A DNA stretch of 64,000 bases from Enterococcus casseliflavus NBRC 100478 (GTDB lineage: Bacteria > Bacillota > Bacilli > Lactobacillales > Enterococcaceae): assembly GCF_001544095.1 (NCBI RefSeq), contig NZ_BCPT01000007.1, forward strand, positions 62,001 to 126,000, read 5' to 3'. Shown one piece after another: positions 38,782 through 47,854 of this stretch. The notes under the pieces are model-generated. The model was not told the origin of the DNA, made no database searches, and worked only from the letters and a program-made list of their open reading frames with translations. The translations under genes and the position numbers were made by a program. The first letter of the stretch is position 1; every line of letters starts with the position of its first letter.

Positions 38782-40620
38782 TTGAATATTAGAAATGATA
38801 TCCGCAACGTCGCTATTATTGCCCACGTTGACCACGGAAAAACTACATTAGTTGATGAATTATTGAAACAATCCCAAACGTTAGATAGCCATACCCAATT
38901 ACAAGAACGGGCGATGGATTCAAATGCGATCGAAAAAGAACGTGGTATCACGATCTTAGCGAAAAATACAGCGGTTGAATACAACGGAACCAAAATCAAT
39001 ATCATGGATACCCCAGGACACGCGGACTTCGGTGGTGAAGTAGAGCGGATCATGAAAATGGTCGATGGTGTTGTTTTAGTTGTTGATGCTTATGAAGGAA
39101 CGATGCCTCAAACACGTTTCGTATTGAAAAAAGCGTTGGAACAACATTTAGTCCCAATCGTTGTTGTTAACAAAATCGACAAACCATCTGCTCGTCCTGA
39201 GCACGTGGTAGATGAAGTATTAGAACTATTTATCGAATTAGGTGCAGACGATGACCAATTGGACTTCCCAGTGATCTACGCTTCAGCGATCAACGGGACC
39301 TCAAGTGAATCAGATGATCCTGCCGATCAACAAAAAACGATGGCACCATTGTTTGATACGATCATCGAACATATTCCAGCGCCAATCGACAACAGCGATG
39401 AGCCATTGCAATTCCAAGTATCGTTGCTTGATTATAATGACTACGTTGGACGTATCGGAATCGGACGTGTCTTCCGTGGAACGATCAAAGTTGGTGACCA
39501 AGTTGCTTTGATGAAACTTGATGGTCAAGTGAAGAAATTCCGTGTCACAAAATTATTCGGTTTCTTCGGTTTGAAACGTTTAGAGATCCAAGAAGCGAAA
39601 GCTGGCGATTTGATCGCTGTTTCTGGGATGGAAGACATCTTCGTTGGTGAAACAGTCACACCGATCGATCACCAAGATTCATTGCCTGTTTTGCATATTG
39701 ATGAGCCAACGTTACAAATGACCTTTGTCGTGAACAATTCACCATTTGCAGGTCGTGAAGGGAAATTCGTAACCGCTCGTAAAATTGAAGAACGCTTGAT
39801 GGCGCAACTACAAACAGACGTGTCTCTACGTGTTGAACCAATCGGACCAGATTCTTGGACTGTTTCAGGACGTGGCGAACTTCATTTGTCGATCTTGATT
39901 GAAAACATGCGTCGTGAAGGTTTTGAATTGCAAGTTTCTCGTCCAGAAGTTATCGAACGCGAAATCGATGGCGTGAAATGCGAACCATTTGAACGAGTGC
40001 AAATCGACACACCAGAAGAATACATGGGTTCAGTGATTGAATCACTAGGGATTCGTAAAGCAGAAATGCAAGATATGATCAATACAGGAAATGGACAAGT
40101 ACGGATCATTTTCTTAGCACCAGCTCGTGGCTTGATCGGCTATACGACAGAATTCCTATCAATGACTCGCGGCTACGGTATCATGCACCACACCTTCGAC
40201 CAATACTTGCCAATGATTCAAGGGCAAATCGGCGGACGCCACCACGGCGCACTTGTATCGATCGATACAGGAAAAGCAACGACTTACTCAATCATGAGTA
40301 TTGAAGAACGTGGAACGGTCTTCGTTGAACCAGGTACTGAAGTATATGAAGGAATGATCGTCGGCGAAAACTCTCGTGACAATGACTTAACGGTCAATAT
40401 TACGAAAGCAAAACAAATGACCAACGTCCGTTCAGCGACGAAAGACCAAACATCTGTCATCAAGAAACCAAGAATCCTTTCACTAGAAGAATCATTGGAG
40501 TTCTTGAACGATGACGAATACTGTGAAGTAACACCAGAAAGCATTCGTTTGAGAAAACAAATCTTGAACAAGAGCGAACGGGAAAAATCACAGAAAAAGA
40601 AAAAAACAGCTGACAAATAA
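38782..40620 (+). CDS. typA: Ribosome-associated GTPase TypA/BipA
   Basis: Translational GTPase that binds the ribosome and helps 50S assembly and stress or cold adaptation; 612 residues. It starts at TTG, with AAAAAAGGAG nine bases upstream. GTPase motifs are AHVDHGKT (14-21), the DTPGH motif (about 76-80) and NKID; EF-G-like domains III and V and the TypA-specific C-terminal domain follow, ending in a Lys-rich tail. It is a single gene, followed by an unusual composite hairpin. Confidence 0.97.
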   Translation: MNIRNDIRNVAIIAHVDHGKTTLVDELLKQSQTLDSHTQLQERAMDSNAIEKERGITILAKNTAVEYNGTKINIMDTPGHADFGGEVERIMKMVDGVVLVVDAYEGTMPQTRFVLKKALEQHLVPIVVVNKIDKPSARPEHVVDEVLELFIELGADDDQLDFPVIYASAINGTSSESDDPADQQKTMAPLFDTIIEHIPAPIDNSDEPLQFQVSLLDYNDYVGRIGIGRVFRGTIKVGDQVALMKLDGQVKKFRVTKLFGFFGLKRLEIQEAKAGDLIAVSGMEDIFVGETVTPIDHQDSLPVLHIDEPTLQMTFVVNNSPFAGREGKFVTARKIEERLMAQLQTDVSLRVEPIGPDSWTVSGRGELHLSILIENMRREGFELQVSRPEVIEREIDGVKCEPFERVQIDTPEEYMGSVIESLGIRKAEMQDMINTGNGQVRIIFLAPARGLIGYTTEFLSMTRGYGIMHHTFDQYLPMIQGQIGGRHHGALVSIDTGKATTYSIMSIEERGTVFVEPGTEVYEGMIVGENSRDNDLTVNITKAKQMTNVRSATKDQTSVIKKPRILSLEESLEFLNDDEYCEVTPESIRLRKQILNKSEREKSQKKKKTADK

Positions 40621-40661
40621 ACAATGATCGAGGTTTTACCAACTTTGATCTGTTCGATTTT

Positions 40662-40757
40662 CCGAAGGATGGAAAAGGGATTGCTCCTGTGGTGCAGCGG
40701 CTCTTCGCCGCAACCCCTAGAAAAGCAATCAGCCGATTTCCCTCCTTCGGTTCTTTT
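40662..40757 (+). terminator. Long composite hairpin with T-tract after typA
   Basis: A three-tier hairpin: CCGAAGGA/TCCTTCGG (40662-40669 with 40743-40750), GGAAA/TTTCC, then GATTGCT/AGCAATC (40679-40685 with 40724-40730), and an apical GCGGC/GCCGC (40697-40711). It is followed by TTCTTTTTT. It is much larger than the other terminators here and could be a stable small RNA or a processed 3' end. Confidence 0.65.
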
Positions 40758-40858
40758 TTGCACGTCTACCCGATCTGTTGAACCGTTAAAATAAGCACCG
40801 CTTGCAATTTCGACCATTCCTTTTTAAAATGGAGAAAGTAAGCACAAAGGAGAAATCT

Positions 40859-42226
40859 ATGAAAAATTATCCTGTTAAAAAGAATCAGGAACTTGAAGTC
40901 GATATTTTGGACCTTTCCCATGAAGGAAATGGGATCGCCAAAGTCGTTGGCTACTTATTATTTATTGAAAACACCCTGCCAAATGAACGTGCCTTAGTCA
41001 AAGTGTTGAAAGTCGGCAACAAATTTGGTTTTGCCAAAGTGATGAAACTGTTGCAAGCAAGTCCTGATCGACAAGAATTACCGAATGAAGCATTGTTGCG
41101 CACCGGGATCGCCCCATTGAGTCATTTGAGCTATGACAAACAATTAGCCTTCAAACAGCAGCAAGTAGAGAATGTTTTGGCTAAAATCGCCAAACTGCCT
41201 GAAATCAAGGTCAAGGCACCAATCGGAATGGAAAAACCATTTGGTTACCGCAACAAAGCGCAAATCCCTGTGCAAAAGATTCATGGAAAATTAACGACTG
41301 GATTTTACCGCAAAAACAGCCATACTCTGGTACCGATCGAAGACTTTTATATTCAAGATCCAAACATCGATCAAGCAATCATCAAAGTCAGAGATATTTT
41401 GCAGCGCTTCAATGTCAAAGCCTACAATGAAGAAGCCCATGAAGGGTTCTTACGCCACATTGTCGTTCGTCGTGGGCATCACTCAGGTGAAATGATGGTC
41501 GTATTAGTGACACGTAAACCGAAATTCTTCAAGGGAGAAGAGATCGCGGAAGTGATCCACGAAGAGATTCCAGAAGTTGTTTCTGTCATTCAAAACATCA
41601 ATGAAGAAAAAACCAATGTGATCATGGGCGAGTTCGAGCGTGTCTTGTATGGCAAGTCATCGATCGATGATCAATTATTGGGCAAAACCTTCCAAATCTC
41701 AGCGAAATCTTTCTACCAAGTCAACACAGCGCAAACAGAAGTCTTGTACCAAACCGCCTTCGAGATGGCACAACTGTCTGAAAATGATGTCGTTGTGGAT
41801 GCCTATGCAGGAATCGGAACGATCGGGATCAGTTTGGCTGATCGCGTGAAAGAAGTGTTAGGGATGGAAGTCATTCCTGAAGCAGTGAACGATGCCAAAG
41901 CCAATGCCAAAAGAAATGGTGTCGAAAACGTGCATTACTTTATCGGTAAAGCCGAAAAAATCATGCCGCAATGGCTACGTGAAGGCATTCAACCGACAGT
42001 CGTCTTCGTTGATCCACCTCGCAAAGGTTTAGATGCCAGCTTTATTGAAACGACCGCTGCAGTTAAACCAGAGCGCATCGTTTACATTTCCTGCAATCCA
42101 GCAACCTTGGCTCGTGACCTCGCGTTGTTTGAAGAAGAAGGGTATGTGACAAAAGAAGTCCAACCTGTTGATTTGTTCCCACAAACGACCCATGTGGAGT
42201 GTGTCGTGTTGTTAGAACGTCGTTAA
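40859..42226 (+). CDS. rlmD: 23S rRNA (uracil-5-)-methyltransferase, RlmCD type
   Basis: SAM-dependent methyltransferase making 5-methyluridine in 23S rRNA; in Gram-positives one enzyme of this type (RlmCD) modifies both U747 and U1939. It has 455 residues from the ATG at 40859 (AAAGGAGAAATCT upstream). A TRAM domain occupies residues 1-60, the SAM loop DAYAGIGTIG is in the C-terminal half, and the catalytic Cys is C412 in SCNPATLARD. The four-Cys Fe-S motif of E. coli RlmD is not seen. Confidence 0.93.
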   Translation: MKNYPVKKNQELEVDILDLSHEGNGIAKVVGYLLFIENTLPNERALVKVLKVGNKFGFAKVMKLLQASPDRQELPNEALLRTGIAPLSHLSYDKQLAFKQQQVENVLAKIAKLPEIKVKAPIGMEKPFGYRNKAQIPVQKIHGKLTTGFYRKNSHTLVPIEDFYIQDPNIDQAIIKVRDILQRFNVKAYNEEAHEGFLRHIVVRRGHHSGEMMVVLVTRKPKFFKGEEIAEVIHEEIPEVVSVIQNINEEKTNVIMGEFERVLYGKSSIDDQLLGKTFQISAKSFYQVNTAQTEVLYQTAFEMAQLSENDVVVDAYAGIGTIGISLADRVKEVLGMEVIPEAVNDAKANAKRNGVENVHYFIGKAEKIMPQWLREGIQPTVVFVDPPRKGLDASFIETTAAVKPERIVYISCNPATLARDLALFEEEGYVTKEVQPVDLFPQTTHVECVVLLERR

Positions 42227-42355
42227 GAAAAACGAGTTCTTTTCAGTGATTTTGACCGTGAGTTCTTTTTATGGTAATTGTCATAAAGTCTTACGATAAC
42301 AAAGTTACTAGAGAAGGCGAATCAATTGAGAAATAAGCAACTATAACCCATCTGT

Positions 42356-42538
42356 CTATCTAATTACGTCGATTGTGACGTTTGGAATGGATGAAATATA
42401 AAACCAGAAACTGGAACAGAAAGACATTCTTTTTTGTTCCAGTTTTTTTTGTTCTTTCTCACTATTGATGAGCAGGGACAAAATCAATGCAAAAAGCGGG
42501 GAAGCTACAAATATGCAGACAGCCAAATCCTTTAACAA
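42356..42538 (-). CDS. Doubtful hydrophobic small ORF, Fst-like in style
   Basis: A 60-codon minus-strand reading frame with a hydrophobic N-terminal half (ASPLFALILSLL) followed by a charged EKEQKK segment. This loosely recalls type I Fst toxins (A-P-I-F-V-G core and charged tail). Against it: the start is TTG without a ribosome binding site, and the frame reads through the hairpin at 42408-42450. Listed because of position and composition; probably not a normal gene. Confidence 0.2.
   Translation of the reverse strand: MLKDLAVCIFVASPLFALILSLLINSEKEQKKLEQKRMSFCSSFWFYISSIPNVTIDVIR
42408..42450 (+). terminator. Intrinsic terminator in the rlmD-pckA gap
   Basis: Stem AAACTGGAACA / TGTTCCAGTTT with a 15-base loop and a long T-run on the plus strand. 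Confidence 0.85.
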
Positions 42539-42650
42539 AATGGTTTGTCGGCAATTTATAGTTAATGTGTATAAAAATATGGCGTGTGGTGATTAGAAAG
42601 TATTATAATAAACGTAGTGAATAGAAAATTTTTGTTAGGAGGGATTGCAC

Positions 42651-44312
42651 ATGGCAACGATTCGTGCATTTTCACACAAAGAGATTACACCGCAAAATAC
42701 GCATTTGTCGAGTTTTAAAGTGTTGATAGAGTCAGCTTTTTATGGGAACAATGTCACTTGGATTGATGATCTAGCCACTGCCTATCACTTAGCAAAAAAA
42801 TCTTCTGGCGCTATTCTTACGGATATGCCGGTCACACACACCAAGGAGTTAGGACTACCAGAGGATGCAAAAGTCATCGTGTTTAATGACGGAAAAGTGG
42901 TTGGACGGACAGCGGCAGCTCGACGCATCATCGGGCATCCTGGAATCCAGCGAGAATTATATGAAGACATTTTGCGAGATGCCTTATACCAAGGAACCCG
43001 CAAGCAATTTTATGGTGGTGAAGTTGTTGTAGGATTAGATGAAGCGTTTATGGTCAAAGCTCACCTGTTGTTACCAGAGCACTATGAAACCAATTTTTAC
43101 TCTTATTTGTTGAATTTTCAATTGATGACGAAATCATGGGAGGAAAGGTACCAACGTTCCAAAGAATATCCAGAGACGGACATTTTTTTGTACGCTGATC
43201 CAGATTGGTCTCATCCTGATTTTCCTTATGGGCTGTCTCTTTTTGATCCTGAACACAATGTTGCGGCAGTCTTAGGTTTAAACTATTTTGGTGAATTGAA
43301 AAAAGCGACATTAACTTTGGCTTGGGCTACCGCGCATCGCCATGGCTTTGTGGCGTGTCATGGGGGAATGAAGCAGTATCAGTTACCGAATCGAACATTT
43401 ACGATGGCTGCTTTTGGTCTTTCAGGATCAGGAAAATCGACTATCACATTGGCAGAACATGATGGCAAATATGAGATCAAGGTTCTGCATGACGATGCGT
43501 TTGTGATTAATCAAACAAATGGTGCCTCCACTGCACTGGAGCCTTCTTATTTTGATAAAACGCAAGACTATCCACTAACCAACCCAAATGTCCGCTACTT
43601 TATCACCTGTCAAAATGTTGGGGTTACTTTAGACGAGAAAGGAAAAAAGGTCCTCGTGACCCAAGATATTCGTAATGGGAATGGTCGAACCGTCAAATCA
43701 CGATATGTCACACCTAATCGGGTGGACCATTTAGATTCGCCGATCGATGCCGTATGTTGGATCATGAAAGATGACACGCTGCCTCCTGTAGTAAAAATTG
43801 AGGATCCGATTTTAGCCGCTGTTTTTGGTTTGACCTTAGCTACGAAGCGCACGACAGCTGAACATATTGTCGAGACCACGGATATAGATAAACTGGTCAT
43901 CGAACCTTATGCCAATCCATTTAGAGTCTATCCTTTAGGGGAAGATTTTGCCCATTTCATGCACTTGTTTAAAGAAAACCAAACGGCTTGTTATATTCTA
44001 AATACAGGCTTTTACAAAGGCAAGAAAGTCACGCCTGAAGTCACACTAACATCGATTGAAAAAATTGTGGAAGGCGAGGCTGAATTTAAAAATTTCGGTG
44101 GGATCACCGAAATGAGTTTCCTGCCAGTAACAGGCTTTAAAGTCGATTTTCAAGATGCCTCCTATGTTGCTCATTTAAGAGAGCGGATGCAAGGACGGCT
44201 GGACTTTATTTTGGCTCAAGAGACAGAAAATGATGGCTATAATAAGTTGCCTAAAGAAGTAGCAACGGCAATGGAAAAGGTGATTTCTACATTAAGTGAG
44301 CTTCCTAGCTAA
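42651..44312 (+). CDS. pckA: Phosphoenolpyruvate carboxykinase (ATP)
   Basis: Interconverts oxaloacetate and PEP using ATP; 553 residues, the size of the ATP-type enzyme. The start at 42651 has TTAGGAGGG upstream. The P-loop GLSGSGKST is at residues 256-264, with the family motifs around YGGEVVVGLDEAF and a kinase-2-like region (KVLHDDAFV). The role in a fermentative organism could be anaplerotic or gluconeogenic. It is a single gene in its own unit. Confidence 0.92.
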   Translation: MATIRAFSHKEITPQNTHLSSFKVLIESAFYGNNVTWIDDLATAYHLAKKSSGAILTDMPVTHTKELGLPEDAKVIVFNDGKVVGRTAAARRIIGHPGIQRELYEDILRDALYQGTRKQFYGGEVVVGLDEAFMVKAHLLLPEHYETNFYSYLLNFQLMTKSWEERYQRSKEYPETDIFLYADPDWSHPDFPYGLSLFDPEHNVAAVLGLNYFGELKKATLTLAWATAHRHGFVACHGGMKQYQLPNRTFTMAAFGLSGSGKSTITLAEHDGKYEIKVLHDDAFVINQTNGASTALEPSYFDKTQDYPLTNPNVRYFITCQNVGVTLDEKGKKVLVTQDIRNGNGRTVKSRYVTPNRVDHLDSPIDAVCWIMKDDTLPPVVKIEDPILAAVFGLTLATKRTTAEHIVETTDIDKLVIEPYANPFRVYPLGEDFAHFMHLFKENQTACYILNTGFYKGKKVTPEVTLTSIEKIVEGEAEFKNFGGITEMSFLPVTGFKVDFQDASYVAHLRERMQGRLDFILAQETENDGYNKLPKEVATAMEKVISTLSELPS

Positions 44313-44386
44313 TTTAGTTGAATCAAACTTCCGCAAGCGGCTTTTCTTCCTGAAACACTTATTTTGTTAGCCAGAAAGGAGCGAAT

Positions 44387-44815
44387 ATGAACATTCAGTT
44401 TCACCATATCCAAATCACAGTCAATGATGTAAAAAAAGCAGAAGGCTTTTATGATCAATTATTTGCACTATTAGGTTTTGACCTCCAGAAGAAATATTCT
44501 GGGTATTTAGAACATGCCGATATGGAAGTAGTAGAATATATAGGCGATTCATTTGATTTCGGCATTTGTTCCCCACGAAAAGAATGGAAGAACGAGAAAA
44601 TCGATTCAAGAAAACCTGGCTCTGTTCAGCACATAGCATTTAAGGCGGAAAGCCGCGAAGTCGTAGATGCGATCTTTCCCAAAATAAAAGCTTTAGGGGT
44701 AAAGATCCTTCACGATCGACCAATGGAGTACAAAGAGCGAATCGCCCCTAATTACTATGCCTTATTCTTTGAAAGCCCAGAAGGCATTCGTTTTGAATTA
44801 TTTCATTATGCCTGA
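44387..44815 (+). CDS. VOC (glyoxalase/bleomycin resistance fold) protein
   Basis: A 142-residue protein with two beta-alpha-beta-beta-beta repeats of the vicinal oxygen chelate fold. Metal-ligand-like positions are H7 or H8 in FHHIQITV, H81 in SVQHIAFKA and a Glu in GIRFELFHY. The substrate is unknown; members include dioxygenases, glyoxalases and drug-binding proteins. Ribosome binding site GAAAGGAGCG. It follows pckA by 74 bases. Confidence 0.85.
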   Translation: MNIQFHHIQITVNDVKKAEGFYDQLFALLGFDLQKKYSGYLEHADMEVVEYIGDSFDFGICSPRKEWKNEKIDSRKPGSVQHIAFKAESREVVDAIFPKIKALGVKILHDRPMEYKERIAPNYYALFFESPEGIRFELFHYA

Positions 44816-44826
44816 TTCCTTTTACT

Positions 44827-44966
44827 AAAAGAGTGGGGCATGAACTTGTTGCGTGAGCGTGTTCCTATTCAGGTGATCTTTCGTTGTGGGGTTCGTATAA
44901 CCATGCGATTTCAGAGACAAACTTTTTTAAAACCTGTCATCAGGAAAACTAGAACACTCTTTTTTT
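44827..44966 (+). repeat. Long-range inverted repeat with T-tract, intergenic element
   Basis: AAAAGAGTG (44827-44835) pairs with CACTCTTTT (44955-44963), followed by T-run, enclosing about 120 bases that include CCTG/CAGG (44933-44944). The motif AGAGTGGGGCAT resembles the recurrent AGAGTG-GGAC intergenic terminator elements I recall from enterococci and lactobacilli. It may end the VOC gene transcript. Confidence 0.45.
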
Positions 44967-45037
44967 AAAGTACGTCCGTTTGGAAAAAAAACTATTTGAT
45001 TCCTAAAATTCATTTGGACAATTCAAAAACAAAAATC

Positions 45038-45051
45038 TAACACATGTGTTA
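45038..45051. promoter_or_regulatory. 14-bp perfect palindrome, candidate operator
   Basis: TAACACATGTGTTA is a perfect palindrome about 100 bases before the terpene-cyclase-fold gene. TTGGAC lies about 22 bases upstream, so the site would overlap the -10 of a weak promoter. The binding protein is unknown. Confidence 0.45.
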
Positions 45052-45153
45052 AAAAACGTTCGAATTTTTATCATTCTAGAAGCGAGTGCACCGTGGGTCA
45101 ATGAGGATTATTGGGTTGATTGCACGACACTTAAGAGATGGAGGAAGATCAAT

Positions 45154-45984
45154 ATGGATCAGAGGGTTCAGCAAGACATCGAAGCAATCATTTCCCATCA
45201 ATATGATCATGGCGCCGATTTATGGTCGACGCCAGACCATAAATTACTAAAAGGAGCACCCTTTACGACCTTAGAAAGTCCTCTTTATTTACTTGAACTT
45301 GGCATGTCACGTGAGGAGAACTTATTAAAAGAGACAGCCGCATTGATCTTTCAAGGATGGAGAGAAGACGGCAGATTTAAAATTTCTCCGTCAGGGGGGA
45401 TCTATCCATGTCATACGGCATTGGCTTTGCGAACGCTGTGTGCTCTTGGTTACACAAGGGACCAGAGGCTGCAACAGACCTTTCACTATTTTCTTGCTAC
45501 TCAGGAAGCAGATGGCGGCTGGAAGTGCAATAAGTATAGTTTTGGTCGCGGCCCTGAGACCCACTTTTCCACGCCAATGACGACGTTAACGGTCCTTGAT
45601 GCTTTTCGCTATACTCATGATCGTGAACAAATGGAAACGCTTAAGCAAGCAAGCGAATTTTTGCTTGCTCATTGGGAGATCCGTCAGCCAATCAGTCCCT
45701 GTCATTATGGGATGGGTACATTATTTATGCAGACAGAATATCCCTTTAGAGGATACAATCTTTTTTATTATCTGTATGTCTTGTCTTTTTATCCTTCTGC
45801 TAGAAAAGACGCACGATTTTTGGAGGCTTTGCAGCAGTTTGAATCGAAAGTTAAAAATGGCAATGTCATTGTAGAACGGGTTGTACCAAAACTGGGGAAA
45901 CTGAATTTTTGCCAAAAAGGGCATATCAGTCCCTTTGCCACTCAGCGTTACCAAGAAATTCTTGCTCGATTGGCAGAGGATTGA
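45154..45984 (+). CDS. Terpene-cyclase/prenyltransferase-fold protein
   Basis: A 276-residue protein with repeated helix pairs of the alpha/alpha-toroid prenyltransferase/squalene-cyclase superfamily. A QW-like motif QEADGGW lies at residues 117-123 and another GWREDGRF at about 68-75. There is no Asp-rich catalytic motif of a cyclase, so the activity is unknown. The start at 45154 has GGAGGAAG upstream; a longer reading frame from 45046 has no binding site. Confidence 0.75.
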   Translation: MDQRVQQDIEAIISHQYDHGADLWSTPDHKLLKGAPFTTLESPLYLLELGMSREENLLKETAALIFQGWREDGRFKISPSGGIYPCHTALALRTLCALGYTRDQRLQQTFHYFLATQEADGGWKCNKYSFGRGPETHFSTPMTTLTVLDAFRYTHDREQMETLKQASEFLLAHWEIRQPISPCHYGMGTLFMQTEYPFRGYNLFYYLYVLSFYPSARKDARFLEALQQFESKVKNGNVIVERVVPKLGKLNFCQKGHISPFATQRYQEILARLAED

Positions 45985-46039
45985 GGAAAAAACAGTCCTT
46001 TGAAAGGTTCCTCTCATCTAGACGATTCTTTTTCTTTTC

Positions 46040-46048
46040 TGGTACACT
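46040..46048 (+). promoter_or_regulatory. Extended -10 promoter of the two-component genes
   Basis: TGGTACACT is an extended -10 element about 45 bases before the response regulator start. No clear -35 is present. Confidence 0.6.
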
Positions 46049-46092
46049 GTCTGTAAAGAAGCAAGTGATTAATCAACAGAGAGGAGAAAGAC

Positions 46093-46785
46093 ATGCAAAA
46101 AATATATCTTGTTGAAGATGATGCAACGATCGTCTCTGTTCTAGCAGAATATTTGCAGCAATGGGGGTACGAATGTGTTTCTGCGAAGAATTTTGCTAGC
46201 ATCTTGCAAGAGTTTCATGAGATCAAACCGGATCTCGTTCTTTTAGATATTTCACTGCCTTATTACAACGGGTATCATTGGTGCCAAGAAATTCGCAAGA
46301 CGTCAGAAGTGCCGATCATTTTCCTTTCGTCGATGGATCAACAGATGAATCAGATCATGGCGATGAACATGGGAGCAGATGATTATTTAACAAAACCCTT
46401 TGATTTAGCCTTCGTTTTGGCAAAAATCCAAGCATTGCTGCGGCGCAGCTATCAGTATAGCCACCAACAAGCGCTGACCTTTGAGATAGGGCAAGTAACC
46501 TTTTATCCCACAGAAAATGTATTAAAAAAACAGGGGGAACAGTTGCCACTGTCTCCAAATGAAGCTCGGATTCTTTCCTTGCTTTTGCAGCATCGAGGGA
46601 AGATCGTAGCCAAAGAGACCATCATTGAAATGCTCTGGAATAGTGAAGAATTCATCGATAATAACACATTAGCGGTCAATATGACCCGCTTGCGAAAAAA
46701 ATTAAGCCAGATCGAACTATCCGATTTGATCCAGACGGTAAAGAATAAAGGGTATTTGATAGAAAAGGAACACGCCTATGACTAA
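46093..46785 (+). CDS. OmpR-family response regulator, BceR/GraR type
   Basis: DNA-binding response regulator, 230 residues. The receiver domain has the acidic pair D9/D10, phosphorylation site D52 and K101; the winged-helix effector domain spans about residues 130-225. The neighbouring intramembrane-sensing kinase and BceAB-like transporter identify the module as an antimicrobial-peptide detection system. Ribosome binding site AGAGAGGAGAAAG. The stop overlaps the kinase gene by eight bases. Confidence 0.93.
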   Translation: MQKIYLVEDDATIVSVLAEYLQQWGYECVSAKNFASILQEFHEIKPDLVLLDISLPYYNGYHWCQEIRKTSEVPIIFLSSMDQQMNQIMAMNMGADDYLTKPFDLAFVLAKIQALLRRSYQYSHQQALTFEIGQVTFYPTENVLKKQGEQLPLSPNEARILSLLLQHRGKIVAKETIIEMLWNSEEFIDNNTLAVNMTRLRKKLSQIELSDLIQTVKNKGYLIEKEHAYD

Positions 46786-47761
46786 CGTGAAAGAATATTT
46801 CGTCCTTTATGGAAAGTTTTATCTCGTTTACCTGCTGTTTAGTGCGGGCCTATTTGGGCTATTCTTTCTCCACAGCCTTTCGTTGGAGCCCTTCATTGAC
46901 TATGTGGTCTTTTCAGGGGTGATCTTAGGGGGACTTTCCCTTTTTCATTATTTTCGTTACGCACAAAAAAGAAAGCAGCTGCAGCATTTATTAAGAAAAG
47001 AACGTATGACGGAAGCGGCGTTGGCGTTCTTGCCTGCCACTCGAAATCGTTTAGAAGACGAATACCAAGCCCTTCTTAAACAATTGGCAAGAGAAAAAAC
47101 CACTTCTGATTACAAGGCAGCGTTAAAAAATGAAGAAATTTATGAAGATTTCGGCTTGTGGCTTCATCAAATCAAAACGCCTCTAGCTGCGCTGGATCTT
47201 TTGGTCCAAAGCGATTCGTTGTCACCGACGGAGGTCAAAGCGGAATTATTTAAGGTGAATGATTACTTGCAAATGATGTTGAATTATTTGCGACAAAATT
47301 TAGCGAATGAAGATTTTGTCTTTGAGTCGATTGCTTTAGCGCCCCTCGTTCGTCAAACGATCAAAAAGTATGCCTTGTTTTTCTCGAAAAAGAATCTGCA
47401 ACTGGACATGGCGGTGGATTTGACGGTGACATCCGATCGAAAGTGGCTCGTTTTTATTTTTGAACAGGTTCTTTTCAACAGCTTGAAGTATACCGAAACC
47501 GGTGCCATTAACGTTTTCACTAAAGACAATGCCTTGGTGATTCAAGATAGCGGCATTGGTATTCGTAAGGAAGACTTGCCAAGGGTGTTTGAGAAAGGAT
47601 ATACGGGACAAAATGGTCGCTTTCAGCAACGAGCGAGCGGGCTAGGCTTATATATGAGTCAACAAGCGGCTGAAAAAATCGGCTGCCGTTTAGCGATTGA
47701 TTCTGAAGTGGGACAGGGAACCATCGTCACACTTCATTTTCCCACCACAAATAACCGATAG
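46778..47761 (+). CDS. Intramembrane-sensing histidine kinase, BceS/GraS type
   Basis: Sensor kinase of 327 residues. Two membrane segments (about 15-32 and 40-58) are joined by a very short extracellular loop, the hallmark of BceS-like kinases that sense through their ABC transporter. The phospho-acceptor is H130 in LWLHQIKTPLAAL. ATPase boxes include a late GRFQQRASGLGLYM and GQGTIVTLHF. It is co-transcribed with the regulator and followed by a terminator. Confidence 0.93.
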   Translation: MTNVKEYFVLYGKFYLVYLLFSAGLFGLFFLHSLSLEPFIDYVVFSGVILGGLSLFHYFRYAQKRKQLQHLLRKERMTEAALAFLPATRNRLEDEYQALLKQLAREKTTSDYKAALKNEEIYEDFGLWLHQIKTPLAALDLLVQSDSLSPTEVKAELFKVNDYLQMMLNYLRQNLANEDFVFESIALAPLVRQTIKKYALFFSKKNLQLDMAVDLTVTSDRKWLVFIFEQVLFNSLKYTETGAINVFTKDNALVIQDSGIGIRKEDLPRVFEKGYTGQNGRFQQRASGLGLYMSQQAAEKIGCRLAIDSEVGQGTIVTLHFPTTNNR

Positions 47762-47800
47762 CCGCAAACTTTCAACACTGTAAGTTTGCGGTTTTTATTG
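47762..47800 (+). terminator. Terminator between kinase and ABC transporter genes
   Basis: Stem CCGCAAACTT / AAGTTTGCGG with loop TCAACACTGT and T5. It separates the regulatory pair from the transporter, implying a separate promoter within the remaining 55 bases; a TATTCT at about 47829 is the only candidate -10. Confidence 0.85.
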
Positions 47801-47854
47801 TAAGTCGCTTTTTTCTGCCAGTCAGCTTATTCTAAAAAGGAAGGAGGGAACAAG

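Larger units (their letters stand above)
42227..42650. other. 424-base intergenic region before pckA
   Basis: Contains a terminator at 42408-42450 and a minus-strand hydrophobic reading frame (listed separately). A TATAAT at 42603-42608 about 45 bases before pckA could be its -10, but no -35 is evident. The first 180 bases show nothing recognisable. Confidence 0.5.
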
